In this document: one piece after another, positions 39,303-45,578 of the stretch
Layout of the letters: each line of letters begins with the position of its first letter
Numbering within the stretch: the first letter of the stretch is position 1
DNA from: a virus
IMG/VR virus record: IMGVR_UViG_3300037560_000195
Coordinates: 1 to 46,184 of that record
DNA: 46,184 nt
Strand: one strand, 5' to 3'
The notes under the pieces: model-generated
Told to the model about the DNA's origin: nothing
Databases searched by the model: none
Seen by the model: the letters and a program-made list of their open reading frames with translations, nothing else
Translations under genes and position numbers: made by a program

Positions 39303-39565
39303 TGGACCCAGCGATCGCACTTCTGCTCGTCCGCGTGATCGATATGATCGCGGGGGCGATCGAACTGGCGCCCGAGATCAGCGAGCGCAAGGCGAAGTAC
39401 CTCGGGATGATCCGCAAGATGGTCGAAGAGGACCGCGGACCCTCCGAGGCCGAATACTCGGAGCTGTTCCGCGATTCCGATGAGGTCACGGGTCAGATCC
39501 GCCGCATCGTCAAAGCCAAGCGCGCAGCAGCGGAGCAAGCGGCGCCAGAGGAGTCGAGCGAATGA
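39302..39565 (+). CDS. Hypothetical small protein, 87 aa
   Basis: Seen: 87 residues, start TAATG-coupled to the upstream lipoprotein gene, GAGGAG upstream. An N-terminal hydrophobic helix (about 5-19, ALLLVRVIDMIAGAI) of borderline length, then a charged helical region (LGMIRKMVEEDRGPSEAEYSELFRDSDEV) and a basic/acidic tail. Possibly peripheral membrane or a single-span protein. No family recognised. It belongs to the lysis-module run of overlapping small genes, ending ATGA with the next. Confidence 0.5.
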   Translation: MDPAIALLLVRVIDMIAGAIELAPEISERKAKYLGMIRKMVEEDRGPSEAEYSELFRDSDEVTGQIRRIVKAKRAAAEQAAPEESSE

Positions 39566-39765
39566 GAGCCTTCCTACTGATCGGCGTCCTGTTCGCGGCC
39601 GGCTGCATCGGCTGCGGCGGCGACGCTCCACCACTGGCGGCTGGCGGCTGCTGCATCCCTTCCTCGGGAGGCTGCGCCGATGGCCAGATCACGGCCGACG
39701 CCTGCGACGGGCGGTTCTGGATCGGCCGCACGTGCTCGGACGATGATCCCCCGGTGTGCGAGTAG
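39562..39765 (+). CDS. Cysteine-rich small lipoprotein, 67 aa
   Basis: Seen: 67 residues, ATGA-coupled. A signal with lipobox FAAGC puts lipidated cysteine at residue 15; the mature 52 residues contain about nine more cysteines (CIGCGGDAPP, GGCCIPSSGGC, then CDGRFWIGRTC). Known: small lipoproteins of this size in phage lysis modules are commonly outer-membrane spanins, although cysteine richness is unusual. Inferred: a disulfide-linked lipoprotein partner of the coiled-coil membrane protein, or a membrane anchor. Overlaps the next gene by 23 bases. Confidence 0.55.
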   Translation: MRAFLLIGVLFAAGCIGCGGDAPPLAAGGCCIPSSGGCADGQITADACDGRFWIGRTCSDDDPPVCE

Positions 39766-40135
39766 CGTCGCGCTCGCGCTCGCGATCGGAGCCGGCAGCG
39801 CCCTAGCGGGCGGCGGTGGCTTCGATTGCAGCGAGGGGCCCGCCTTCCACGACTGCACGGCCCGCGCTCAGCATTCGCACGAGGCTTGGCTGCGCTGCCA
39901 AGAGGCGAACGACGAGATTCAAGACGAGTGGATCGAGAGCTGCGGCGGCTTCGAGCAGCAGCAGGCGCTTCCGCCGCAGTTCGCGCTCCCGCCTAACGCT
40001 CCGGTCGCACCGCAGCAGGTTGTGATCCACGAGAACGGCGGCAGCAGCGATCTCATCGGGATCGCGGCGATCATCGGGGCGCTCGGCTCGCTGCTCGGCG
40101 GGCTCGCCGTCTGGCGCCAGCGGCACAAGTCGTGA
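39743..40135 (+). CDS. Exported membrane protein with signal peptide and C-terminal span, 130 aa
   Basis: Seen: 130 residues from ATG 39743. Signal peptide about 1-22 (SSVALALAIGAGSALA) with A20-x-A22 cleavage; the mature N-terminal half has Cys/Trp/His-rich sequence (FHDCTARAQHSHEAWLRCQEA) and an IESCGG. Pro/Gln linker at about 75-95, then a transmembrane helix at 100-122 (LIGIAAIIGALGSLLGGLAVW) and RQRHKS at the end. Thus a periplasmic domain anchored from the C-terminus. No family recognised. A longer upstream frame is a shadow of the lipoprotein gene. Function unknown. Confidence 0.55.
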   Translation: MIPRCASSVALALAIGAGSALAGGGGFDCSEGPAFHDCTARAQHSHEAWLRCQEANDEIQDEWIESCGGFEQQQALPPQFALPPNAPVAPQQVVIHENGGSSDLIGIAAIIGALGSLLGGLAVWRQRHKS

Positions 40136-40317
40136 GATTCAACGACGACGACGAGATCGCGCTCAGTTGCGAGCGCGAGCACGGCGAGACGCGCGTGCGG
40201 GCGGTCGGCACCGACCTCGAAGGGAACGGGCTGATCGCGGAGGGAACCGGCGATAGCTTCGAGGAAGCGCTGGTCGATCTCCTGCACCGCATCTCAGAGA
40301 TGCGGGAGGTGTTCTGA
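40132..40317 (+). CDS. Hypothetical small protein, 61 aa
   Basis: Seen: 61 residues, GTG 40132 overlapping the previous stop (GTGA). Acidic, alpha/beta-like: strands ETRVRAVGTDLEGNGL followed by a helix GDSFEEALVDLLHRISEMREV. No cysteine pairs or membrane segment. It directly precedes the PLA2-like gene, whose ATG overlaps its stop (TGATG), so the pair is co-translated. Might be an immunity or activator partner, but that is speculation. No family recognised. Confidence 0.5.
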   Translation: MRFNDDDEIALSCEREHGETRVRAVGTDLEGNGLIAEGTGDSFEEALVDLLHRISEMREVF

Positions 40318-40733
40318 TGGGATTGTTCGACGACAAGGCGCAACGCCCGCGGCCTGCCGCAGCGGAAGCGGTGCTAGAGGAGATCCCCGACTCGTTCATC
40401 GACGACGGGTGCTCGAATTCGCCCGACACCATTTGGGGCTTCAAGTTTCGGTGGGCCTGCCGCATCCACGACTGGCGCTATTGCTCGCGCTCCCACCCGG
40501 CCGGCACGATGCACTACGCGAACAAGCTGGGCGCTGACGACGAGCTATACGAGTTCATCGGCAGCTCGCTTCCGTGGCGGTGGCGCTGGGTGCGGTGGAT
40601 CTACCTGCGCGGCGTGCACGTCGGCGGTGGCTTCGATGCGTGGAATTCCTGCGGCCCCGAAGATGGGCCCGAGTGCCGGCACAACGTCGAGCTTCCGGCG
40701 TGGATGCTGAGCGGCAACCGACCTCGCCCGTAA
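40317..40733 (+). CDS. Phospholipase A2-like protein in the lysis module, 138 aa
   Basis: Seen: 138 residues after GGGAGG. D30-G-C32-S then P36-D37, GFKF, A47-C48, H51-D52-x2-Y55-C56, then A73-D74-D75-E-L-Y78. The order DxCS..PD..GFxF..AC..HDxxY, followed about 23 residues later by a helix with an Asp, matches the prokaryotic PLA2 signature, with His51 and Asp74 (or Asp75) as the likely catalytic pair and the upstream loop as a calcium site. C32 with C48 could be the core disulfide. The C-terminal 60 residues (WRWRWVRWIY, GGFDAWNSCG) are Trp-rich and may bind membranes. Known: PLA2 hydrolyses the sn-2 ester of phospholipids. Last gene of the late unit before a terminator. Activity unproven. 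Confidence 0.65.
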   Translation: MGLFDDKAQRPRPAAAEAVLEEIPDSFIDDGCSNSPDTIWGFKFRWACRIHDWRYCSRSHPAGTMHYANKLGADDELYEFIGSSLPWRWRWVRWIYLRGVHVGGGFDAWNSCGPEDGPECRHNVELPAWMLSGNRPRP

Positions 40734-40759
40734 AATAATTCAATCGGCCTCCACCCCCA

Positions 40760-40794
40760 CCCCTCGGGCGCTTCGGCGCTCGGGGGATTTTTTT
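40760..40794 (+). terminator. Rho-independent terminator ending the late operon
   Basis: Seen: an 11-bp stem (CCCTCGGGCGC against GCGCTCGGGGG, with two G-U pairs) closing a TTCG loop, then ATTTTTTT at 40787-40794. It starts 27 bases after the PLA2-like stop, so it ends the tail/lysis transcript. Confidence 0.85.
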
Positions 40795-40896
40795 ATGCGC
40801 GAAGTTCGAGCGCGGTCGGGCGAACCACTTGTCAAGGTTTTTCTTTTCGCGGCGAACCTCGCGCTCGCGGTGCACGTGCAGCGCAAACCGTCCTCG

Positions 40897-40927
40897 GTGA
40901 CTAGCTATACACCGAACGGCGTATCAT
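40897..40927 (+). promoter_or_regulatory. Probable promoter with an internal 18-bp dyad
   Basis: Seen: GTGACT (40897-40902), a 19-bp spacer, TATCAT (40922-40927). The imperfect dyad ATACACCGAACGGCGTAT (40907-40924, seven of eight positions paired) occupies the spacer and the edge of the -10, a typical place for an operator. The gene-free stretch 40734-41100 contains this, the upstream terminator and a ribosome site (AGGAG) for the next gene; I see no credible gene in it. Promoter assignment is moderate to weak. Confidence 0.4.
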
Positions 40928-41100
40928 ACACTTACCACGGTTGGAAGATCGCAGACCGACATAGATCTGAAATCCAGACCCACCGTGCCCCGACTTACGC
41001 GGGAAGGATCGGCGGGCGAATCGGCTCAGGGAATTGGCGACCCCGTGCGAGAGCAGAGCCCCACCAATCCAAACAATGACAACTCACTAGGAGCAAGAGA

Positions 41101-41438
41101 TGACTGACCTTCCTGAAAGCGTGAACCGCGCTGAGCTGATCAAGTGGCTCAACGAAACCGGCGGCTACGGAATCCTGCTGCCCGACTTCTTCACCAAGAA
41201 ACTCGGGCTGCCGGAGGAGATGGTCGCGCGCTTCGCCCGCAATCACCAAGGCGGTGAGGGCAAGCACGCGATCCAATCCAACGACGGGCAGGAGAACGCA
41301 GCCTACGGAGTCTCGGAGTTCGAGATCATCGAAGCGATCGCGAGCGCAGTCGGAGTGGAGCCCTGCTCGATGTACTACGGGCGAGGCAAGAACTTCCACA
41401 TGACGTGCTCGATGGTTCTCAAGGCGCTGCAGACGTGA
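41101..41438 (+). CDS. Hypothetical protein, 112 aa
   Basis: Seen: 112 residues; AGGAG seven bases before ATG. Soluble alpha/beta: helix SVNRAELIKWLNETGGYGILLPDFFTKKLG, then MVARFARNHQGGEGKHAIQ, then FEIIEAIASAVGVEP and a C-terminal helix MTCSMVLKALQT. No known motif recognised. It begins a separate transcript after the late terminator and dyad-bearing promoter, and its stop overlaps the metalloprotease start (GTGA), so the two are co-translated. Its base composition looks slightly less GC-rich than neighbours. Confidence 0.65.
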
Positions 41439-42046
41439 GGGTGCGCGACTCGCAGCGAGCGAAGCTGTATCGCGCAGAGCGCGCGGCGCTCAAAGCGTTC
41501 GACGAGGGCGAGCCCATCAACTCGATCCCCGAAGTTCGCGATTACCTCGAAGGCGTCTCCCGCAAACGCTTCTTTCACTCACTATGGAAGAAGTGGCGCG
41601 AGAGCGAGATCGGCCCGGGCCCGGCTCGGTTCGATCTGGCAGACGGGCGCGGCACGTCATGGGCACGGGGCGGGAGCCGCGGCTACCACCGCGATCGCAA
41701 GCCATGCCCGACGTGCGGCGGGGTGATCAAGGGACCGCGGGTTCCCGTGGTGTTCATCAACGCGCCCCGGTGGAGCAGGCGCCCTCGGTTCCTGCTGCAC
41801 GAGCTGGCTCACGCGGTCTGCCCGCGCGATGTCGCTCCGCACGGTCGGGAGTTCGCGGCCATCTTCCTCGCGCTGGTCAAGCGCTACATGGGAGACGAGG
41901 CGGCGGCGGCGCTCCGCGCCAGCTACCGGACGAACCGGGTGAAGTGGAATCGCCGCAGCGCGACGAAGCGCACGCTGACGCCCGAGCAGAGGGCGGCGGC
42001 GATCGAGCGGTTCGCGATCGCGCGAGCGGCGAAGCGAAAGGAGTGA
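41435..42046 (+). CDS. Zinc metalloprotease-like protein (HELAH), TIGR04338-like
   Basis: Seen: 203 residues from GTG 41435 (overlapping the previous stop by 4 bases; an upstream ATG in the same frame lies within the previous gene). N-terminal DSQRAKLYRAE helix, C91-x2-C94 knuckle, and the active site H122-E-L-A-H126 with H136 (APHGREF) as third ligand, spaced as in HExxHxxGxxH-type enzymes. The start (VRDSQRAKxYRAE) recalls the TIGR04338 putative metallohydrolase family known from phages and actinobacteria. Substrate unknown. Ends 5 bases before a strong terminator. Confidence 0.75.
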   Translation: MRVRDSQRAKLYRAERAALKAFDEGEPINSIPEVRDYLEGVSRKRFFHSLWKKWRESEIGPGPARFDLADGRGTSWARGGSRGYHRDRKPCPTCGGVIKGPRVPVVFINAPRWSRRPRFLLHELAHAVCPRDVAPHGREFAAIFLALVKRYMGDEAAAALRASYRTNRVKWNRRSATKRTLTPEQRAAAIERFAIARAAKRKE

Positions 42047-42050
42047 GAGA

Positions 42051-42083
42051 AACCCCGTTCAGCTTCGGCTGGACGGGGTTTTT
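42051..42083 (+). terminator. Strong rho-independent terminator, possibly bidirectional
   Basis: Seen: AACCCCGTTCAGC and GCTGGACGGGGTT pair around a TTCG loop, followed by TTTTT. It lies between the rightward metalloprotease gene and the convergent leftward genes; on the minus strand it is followed by TTTCTCTC, so weak leftward function is possible. Confidence 0.9.
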
Positions 42084-42132
42084 CCGTCCCTGCTGCACGC
42101 CGTCCACGGAGTGCTGGAATCGGGGGCGCGGA

Positions 42133-42432
42133 CTAGCCGCAGCGCCTGCGAGTGGGGCTCAGGCCTCCAAGGTGCCCGAGAGGGCGGCGTTCATGCTGCG
42201 GCCCGGATCCCGGGAAGGGATCCCCGTAGAAGTCCTCCAGCGCGGCCTCGACGAGATCGGCCGTCTCGATCGTATCGGCGGGCTTCCGATCCAGCCCGAG
42301 CGCGCGCGCCTGCTCGGCGTCGTCGCGGCTCCGCTCCTCGGGGGATTTCGGCCCCGATGCCACGCCAACCCATCGCGCGACGATGAACCCGAGCGCGAGC
42401 CAGCCGATCGCGATGCCGAGGATCCACTTCAC
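42133..42432 (-). CDS. Small membrane protein, 99 aa
   Basis: Seen on the minus strand: GTG at 42432 overlaps the stop of the previous gene (GTGA). The first 25 residues (VKWILGIAIGWLALGFIVARWVG) are a single transmembrane segment, followed by an acidic soluble part (SRDDAEQARALGLDRKPADTIETADLVEAALEDFYGDP) and a basic tail. N-in orientation is likely. Its 3' end lies 50 bases from the terminator. No family recognised. Last gene of the leftward recombination cluster. Confidence 0.55.
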   Translation of the reverse strand: MKWILGIAIGWLALGFIVARWVGVASGPKSPEERSRDDAEQARALGLDRKPADTIETADLVEAALEDFYGDPFPGSGPQHERRPLGHLGGLSPTRRRCG

Positions 42433-42722
42433 TCGTCGCCTCCGCAGAGGAGCGGCGACCACACCTCTTCGATCGGCACCTCGCGGATTCGATCCAGAGC
42501 CTCGCGCAGCTCGGCCTCGGTCGGACCGGGCCCCTCGGTGACGATCATCGAGCTTTCGAGCGTGGTGAGGATCCCCTCGGCGAGCTTGCGCCGGTCCTTG
42601 AGCGCTTCGCCGAAGCACCGCTCGCAGAGCCAGTCGCAGTCGAGCCCGACGATCGCCGGGAGGCCGCAGAACGCGCAGGCTTGCGGATCCGCGATCGCGT
42701 GGAACGTGGTTTGCGCTTGCAT
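42429..42722 (-). CDS. Zinc-finger-type small protein, 97 aa
   Basis: Seen: ATG 42722 with GGGAGGGAG eight bases upstream, far better than any start in the longer frame. C16-x2-C19 and C33-x2-C36 (ACAFCG, LCERCF) form a zinc finger with an extra C29 between; the C-terminal half is acidic helical (ALDRIREVPIEEVW). Known: short proteins like this are common beside phage recombination genes. Function unknown. Overlaps its neighbours on both sides. Confidence 0.65.
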   Translation of the reverse strand: MQAQTTFHAIADPQACAFCGLPAIVGLDCDWLCERCFGEALKDRRKLAEGILTTLESSMIVTEGPGPTEAELREALDRIREVPIEEVWSPLLCGGDE

Positions 42723-42967
42723 CCCGCTCCCTCCCGGCACCAGACGTAGGTGCCATCGTAGTAGATCTGGATTCGGCAGCTCGCACGCCAACGGCGGCGC
42801 CGGCAGCAGCTGGTCATGGTCAGCGAGCGGCGCCGGAGCGTGACCCACTTCCCGATCCAGTCGCCTTTCCCCCACGGGACGCGCGCTTCCGGGTCATAGC
42901 TCGCGTAGGGGTCGAAGTACCGCGTCGCCGGATAGGCGGTTGCGCGATATATGTGAACCTCTCCCAT
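42545..42967 (-). CDS. Cysteine-rich protein, 3' half overlapping the zinc-finger gene
   Basis: Seen: ATG 42967 after a GGGGGG site. The first about 85 residues are distinctive (GEVHIYRATAYPATRYFDPYAS, VPWGKGDWIGKWVTL, then several cysteines: SCCRRRRW, ASCRIQIYYDGTYVWCREGAGC). From about 42722 the frame runs through the next gene and becomes Arg/Ser/Pro-rich, like a shadow. So the real gene may end near 42720, through a lost stop or frameshift, or it may overlap. The coherent part is real-looking; the full 140 residues are doubtful. Confidence 0.45.
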   Translation of the reverse strand: MGEVHIYRATAYPATRYFDPYASYDPEARVPWGKGDWIGKWVTLRRRSLTMTSCCRRRRWRASCRIQIYYDGTYVWCREGAGCKRKPRSTRSRIRKPARSAASRRSSGSTATGSASGASAKRSRTGASSPRGSSPRSKAR

Positions 42968-43024
42968 CGGAACCCCCCGAAAGCCCCCGCGCCGGTTGAG
43001 AAATCCCCGACGCGGGGGTGCGCT

Positions 43025-43330
43025 TCAGGCGGCGCGCAGCTTCGCGACCCCTGCCCGCGACTCGTGGCGCCCCACGTCGAGATCGACGAGAAGCCCGCGC
43101 TTGAGCTGATCAGCGACCGTCGCCAGATCGTACTCGACGCCCTCGTCAGCGTAGTAGTCGTGGACACCCCCCTCGCAGTCGATGATGCGCGCCATCGTCA
43201 GCGCCCGATTGAAGGCGACGAGGCATTGGCCGCGCTTCAGCGCGCGCGCCTTCACCCCTTCGCGGAGCGCGTGCTTCCTCCGCATATCCCAATCGGGGAT
43301 CACCTCGCGGACCCGGACGGTGGCGGTCAT
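43025..43330 (-). CDS. Hypothetical protein, 101 aa
   Basis: Seen: ATG 43330 overlapping the stop of the upstream gene (ATGA); 101 residues. Basic N-terminal VREVIPDWDMRRKHALREGVKARALKRG, then alpha/beta with CLVAFNRALTMARIIDCEGG, then an acidic YYADEGVEYDLATVADQLKRG. Two cysteines; no zinc pattern. No family recognised. Translational coupling to the HTH/zinc protein suggests joint function in the recombination operon. A longer frame upstream is shadow-like and rejected. Confidence 0.55.
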   Translation of the reverse strand: MTATVRVREVIPDWDMRRKHALREGVKARALKRGQCLVAFNRALTMARIIDCEGGVHDYYADEGVEYDLATVADQLKRGLLVDLDVGRHESRAGVAKLRAA

Positions 43331-43671
43331 GCTGGCGCCTCGCCCAGCTTGATCGGGCCGTTGCAATGCGGGCAGGAGTAGACGATCGGCGTCGCGATCC
43401 GTGCGATCCGCGCCCGCGCTGCACCGTTCTTCGTCCTGACCGGCAGCCCTACGCCGTTCGGTTTCGCGGCGGCGCCGTTCGCGCCGCGGCTGAAGGCTCC
43501 CGCCTTCCCGCCGTACCTCGGATCGCGCGCCCAGCGCCGAACGACGCTGCCGGATAGATCCTGCTCCTCGCAAAACTCCCCGATCCCAACGCGGCCGGCG
43601 AGCAACCGCCCCACCGCTCTCTTCTTGAAGGCGTCGCTATGCTGGCGCCTCTCCTGTTTGGCCTTGGCCAT
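43327..43671 (-). CDS. IS3 OrfA-like helix-turn-helix protein with C-terminal zinc knuckle
   Basis: Seen: 114 residues from ATG 43671. Residues 8-52 (RRQHSDAFKKRAVGRLLAGRVGIGEFCEEQ, then SVVRRWARDP) form the HTH_Tnp_1-type domain seen in OrfA of IS3 transposases; the C-terminus carries SCPHCNGPI, a CxxC knuckle. There is no transposase catalytic partner or inverted repeat, so a domesticated DNA-binding protein is more likely than an insertion sequence. An ATG ten codons upstream (43701) is an alternative. It overlaps the RecT gene by 35 bases. Confidence 0.65.
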   Translation of the reverse strand: MAKAKQERRQHSDAFKKRAVGRLLAGRVGIGEFCEEQDLSGSVVRRWARDPRYGGKAGAFSRGANGAAAKPNGVGLPVRTKNGAARARIARIATPIVYSCPHCNGPIKLGEAPA

Positions 43672-44533
43672 CACCTTGCTCCTGAGTGGCCTCACCCCCA
43701 TCCGAGCCCGGAACCTCCGGCTCGTCTACATCGTCTATCGCGCTCACGTCGATGATCGGAAGCTCCCCGATATCAGCTGCGCGGCTCGCCAGATTCTGAC
43801 TGCGCCCAGCGTCGAGGATTTCGTCGATCGAGACGGCGCGCTGCATCTCAGCGCTCATCGGCAGGAACTTCGCGAGCCGGCGAATCACCGTCTTCGCTCG
43901 CATCGCATCCGGGTCGCTCTTCCACGGCGAGGTCGCCGCCTTCGCGCTCGGCGCGCGCGCCTGAATCCCATTGATCTCGCGCGCCAGCATGACCTCGTAC
44001 TGAGGTTTCGCGAACCCGCGGATGGTCGCCTGCGCCCAAGCGGCAACGAACCGACCGCGGTCGTCTTCGTCCGCTTGCTTGTAGCGGAGGTAGCTCTCGG
44101 TGCCCTTCATCCACTCGAAGTGATCTTTTTCGTACACCACCGCGTGTTCGACCGGGCCGACTTGCCCCGAGCGGCGCGCTAGCTCCAAGAACCCGCGGTA
44201 GCCGATCACCACCACCGCTTCGAGCCTGCCCTTGTTCTTGAACGGGATCATCCACGCTTGACCGAGCACTCCCGGCTCCAGCCCGAGCGTTGCGATCTCC
44301 AGCACGCCGCCGATCACCGACGCTCGCGTGCAGCGTGCGAGCTTCGGCTCCATCGCCAGCGCCTGCGCGAACGTCTGCATGAACCGCTCGACTCGCGCCT
44401 CGTCGCGACCCATCAGCTTCAGCACTCGATCCTGATAGTGCGCGACGAAATCCTTGGTCGCCTCAACCTCTTGCCTCACGTTCTGGACCGCGGGCGTTTG
44501 CGCGCGGCCGACTTTCTTTCGCGATTCCCCCAC
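43637..44533 (-). CDS. recT: RecT-type single-strand annealing protein
   Basis: Seen: 298 residues. Typical RecT features in order: EATKDFVAHYQDRVLKLMG near the N-terminus, ALAMEPKLARCTRASVIGGVLEIATLGLEPG, then QAWMIPFKNKG and VVVIGYRGFLELARRSGQVG, then EWMKGTESYLRYK. The acidic, disordered C-terminus (DGGEATQEQGDGQG) is usual. Known: RecT anneals complementary strands together with an exonuclease; here the YqaJ-type exonuclease is the immediate upstream gene with overlapping stop/start. Soluble, cytoplasmic. High confidence. Confidence 0.92.
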   Translation of the reverse strand: MGESRKKVGRAQTPAVQNVRQEVEATKDFVAHYQDRVLKLMGRDEARVERFMQTFAQALAMEPKLARCTRASVIGGVLEIATLGLEPGVLGQAWMIPFKNKGRLEAVVVIGYRGFLELARRSGQVGPVEHAVVYEKDHFEWMKGTESYLRYKQADEDDRGRFVAAWAQATIRGFAKPQYEVMLAREINGIQARAPSAKAATSPWKSDPDAMRAKTVIRRLAKFLPMSAEMQRAVSIDEILDAGRSQNLASRAADIGELPIIDVSAIDDVDEPEVPGSDGGEATQEQGDGQGQTGEAPA

Positions 44534-45432
44534 TAGCTCGCTTCCTTTCTCCTGAGAACCCGGAACGAAGTCGCGGCCTGAACCGTCTCACGCCGCTGCT
44601 GCGTCCGGTAGGTGTATCGGGTGCCGTCGGCCAGCAGGCCAACCTCGGCGTCGCCGATCGCGGCGATGAGATCGTTCTCGTACTCGCGGATCTCGCTCAC
44701 GATCTTCTTGCGCGACTCTTTCGCGGATTCGAGCGAGCTGCCGACCTCGATCAGCCGGTCGTCTAGCTTGATCTCTTTCCCCTCGTCGTGCTCCGGATAG
44801 AGCGAGCGAAGGGTGGCGCGCGCGGAGTCGCTGCCATCGGGCGCGGGCGGCTTGCCGTTGCAGAGGTCGGTCCAGAACTTCTCTTCCAGCTCGATCATCT
44901 CGCCGATGTAGTCGGCATCCGGCTCGACATCGACGATCGAGGTTTCGCAGCTCGTGCGATTGAAGATCACGATGGAGCCGTAGCGCATCTTGGTGACGGC
45001 GAACTGATGCTGCACCTGAGCCCAAATGTCTTCAGGGATGCGCTCCCAATCGAAGCGCGTCGTTTTCACTTCCACGAGCCCGGGCGGACCGGACGGGTGC
45101 TTCCGCTGGCGGGCGTCAAGCGTAGCCATCTGCCACGGTCGCGCGCGGGAGCGGAGCAAGCGACCCTCGCGCTTCACCACCCGCCCGGTCCTTGATCGAA
45201 ATTCCTCGATGACGTGCGGCTCCAGAATGTTCCCCCACCGCGCCTGATCGCTCGGCGAGTCCATGCTCACCGGCTCGCTGCTGATCTTCTCGGCGTAGAT
45301 CTCGATGGCGGAAGCCCACCGCGAGACGCCGAGGATCGCCGCGGCATCGCTGCCACCGATCCCTTCGCGCCGCGCCTGCAGCCAATGCTCACGGTCCCTC
45401 ACCTTCGCGACAACCTCGTAGCTCGCGCCCAT
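44533..45432 (-). CDS. YqaJ-type viral recombinase/exonuclease
   Basis: Seen: 299 residues from ATG 45432, which has AAGGGGG upstream. G26-G-S-D29 (IGGSDAAAILG), E71 in WGNILEP, D106 (ATLDA), E121-x-K123 (LVEVKTT) and Q139...H142-Q143 (AQVQHQF) are the PD-(D/E)xK nuclease residues of YqaJ/RecE-like exonucleases. A longer start at 45507 has a weaker site and no domain content. Known: it makes 3' single strands for RecT. Paired with recT here, so a RecE/RecT-like recombination module. The C-terminus is basic. Confidence 0.9.
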   Translation of the reverse strand: MGASYEVVAKVRDREHWLQARREGIGGSDAAAILGVSRWASAIEIYAEKISSEPVSMDSPSDQARWGNILEPHVIEEFRSRTGRVVKREGRLLRSRARPWQMATLDARQRKHPSGPPGLVEVKTTRFDWERIPEDIWAQVQHQFAVTKMRYGSIVIFNRTSCETSIVDVEPDADYIGEMIELEEKFWTDLCNGKPPAPDGSDSARATLRSLYPEHDEGKEIKLDDRLIEVGSSLESAKESRKKIVSEIREYENDLIAAIGDAEVGLLADGTRYTYRTQQRRETVQAATSFRVLRRKEAS

Positions 45433-45453
45433 TCTCTCGCCCCCCTTGCGGCG

Positions 45454-45459
45454 CATCAT
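45454..45459 (-). promoter_or_regulatory. Candidate -10 (TATGAT) for the recombination operon
   Basis: Seen on the minus strand: TATGAT, 22 bases upstream of the exonuclease ATG; the -35 side is weak (about TCGCCT at 17 bp). If used, the transcript would start about 15 bases before the ATG, which supports the 45432 start over 45507. No operator copy overlaps it. Confidence 0.35.
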
Positions 45460-45542
45460 AGCCCAAACCGCCCGAATAGGCGATCGGATCTTGCCGGAAA
45501 GACTCATCGCTAACCACCTGAATTTGCTGGGGGATTCCCGTC

Positions 45543-45569
45543 TTGCCTTCGGCCCGGGATCGCGATAGT
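45543..45569 (+). promoter_or_regulatory. Rightward early promoter for the replication gene
   Basis: Seen: TTGCCT (45543-45548), a 15-bp spacer, GATAGT (45564-45569). The hexamers match the leftward promoter at 1974-2002 (TTGCCC, GATAGT). The operator-like TAGCCGATAG begins 10 bases downstream of the -10 and covers the start point. The spacer is two bases shorter than ideal, so strength may be lower. Confidence 0.5.
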
Positions 45570-45578
45570 CTGCGCGCC

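Noticed and set aside
40829-40835. Perfect TTGACA on the minus strand near 40830
   Set aside because: No -10-like hexamer at suitable spacing.
40795-41079. 94-codon plus-strand frame starting in the U-tract of a terminator
   Set aside because: The ATG follows the terminator directly, with no ribosome site, and the frame crosses the promoter/dyad; no recognisable product.
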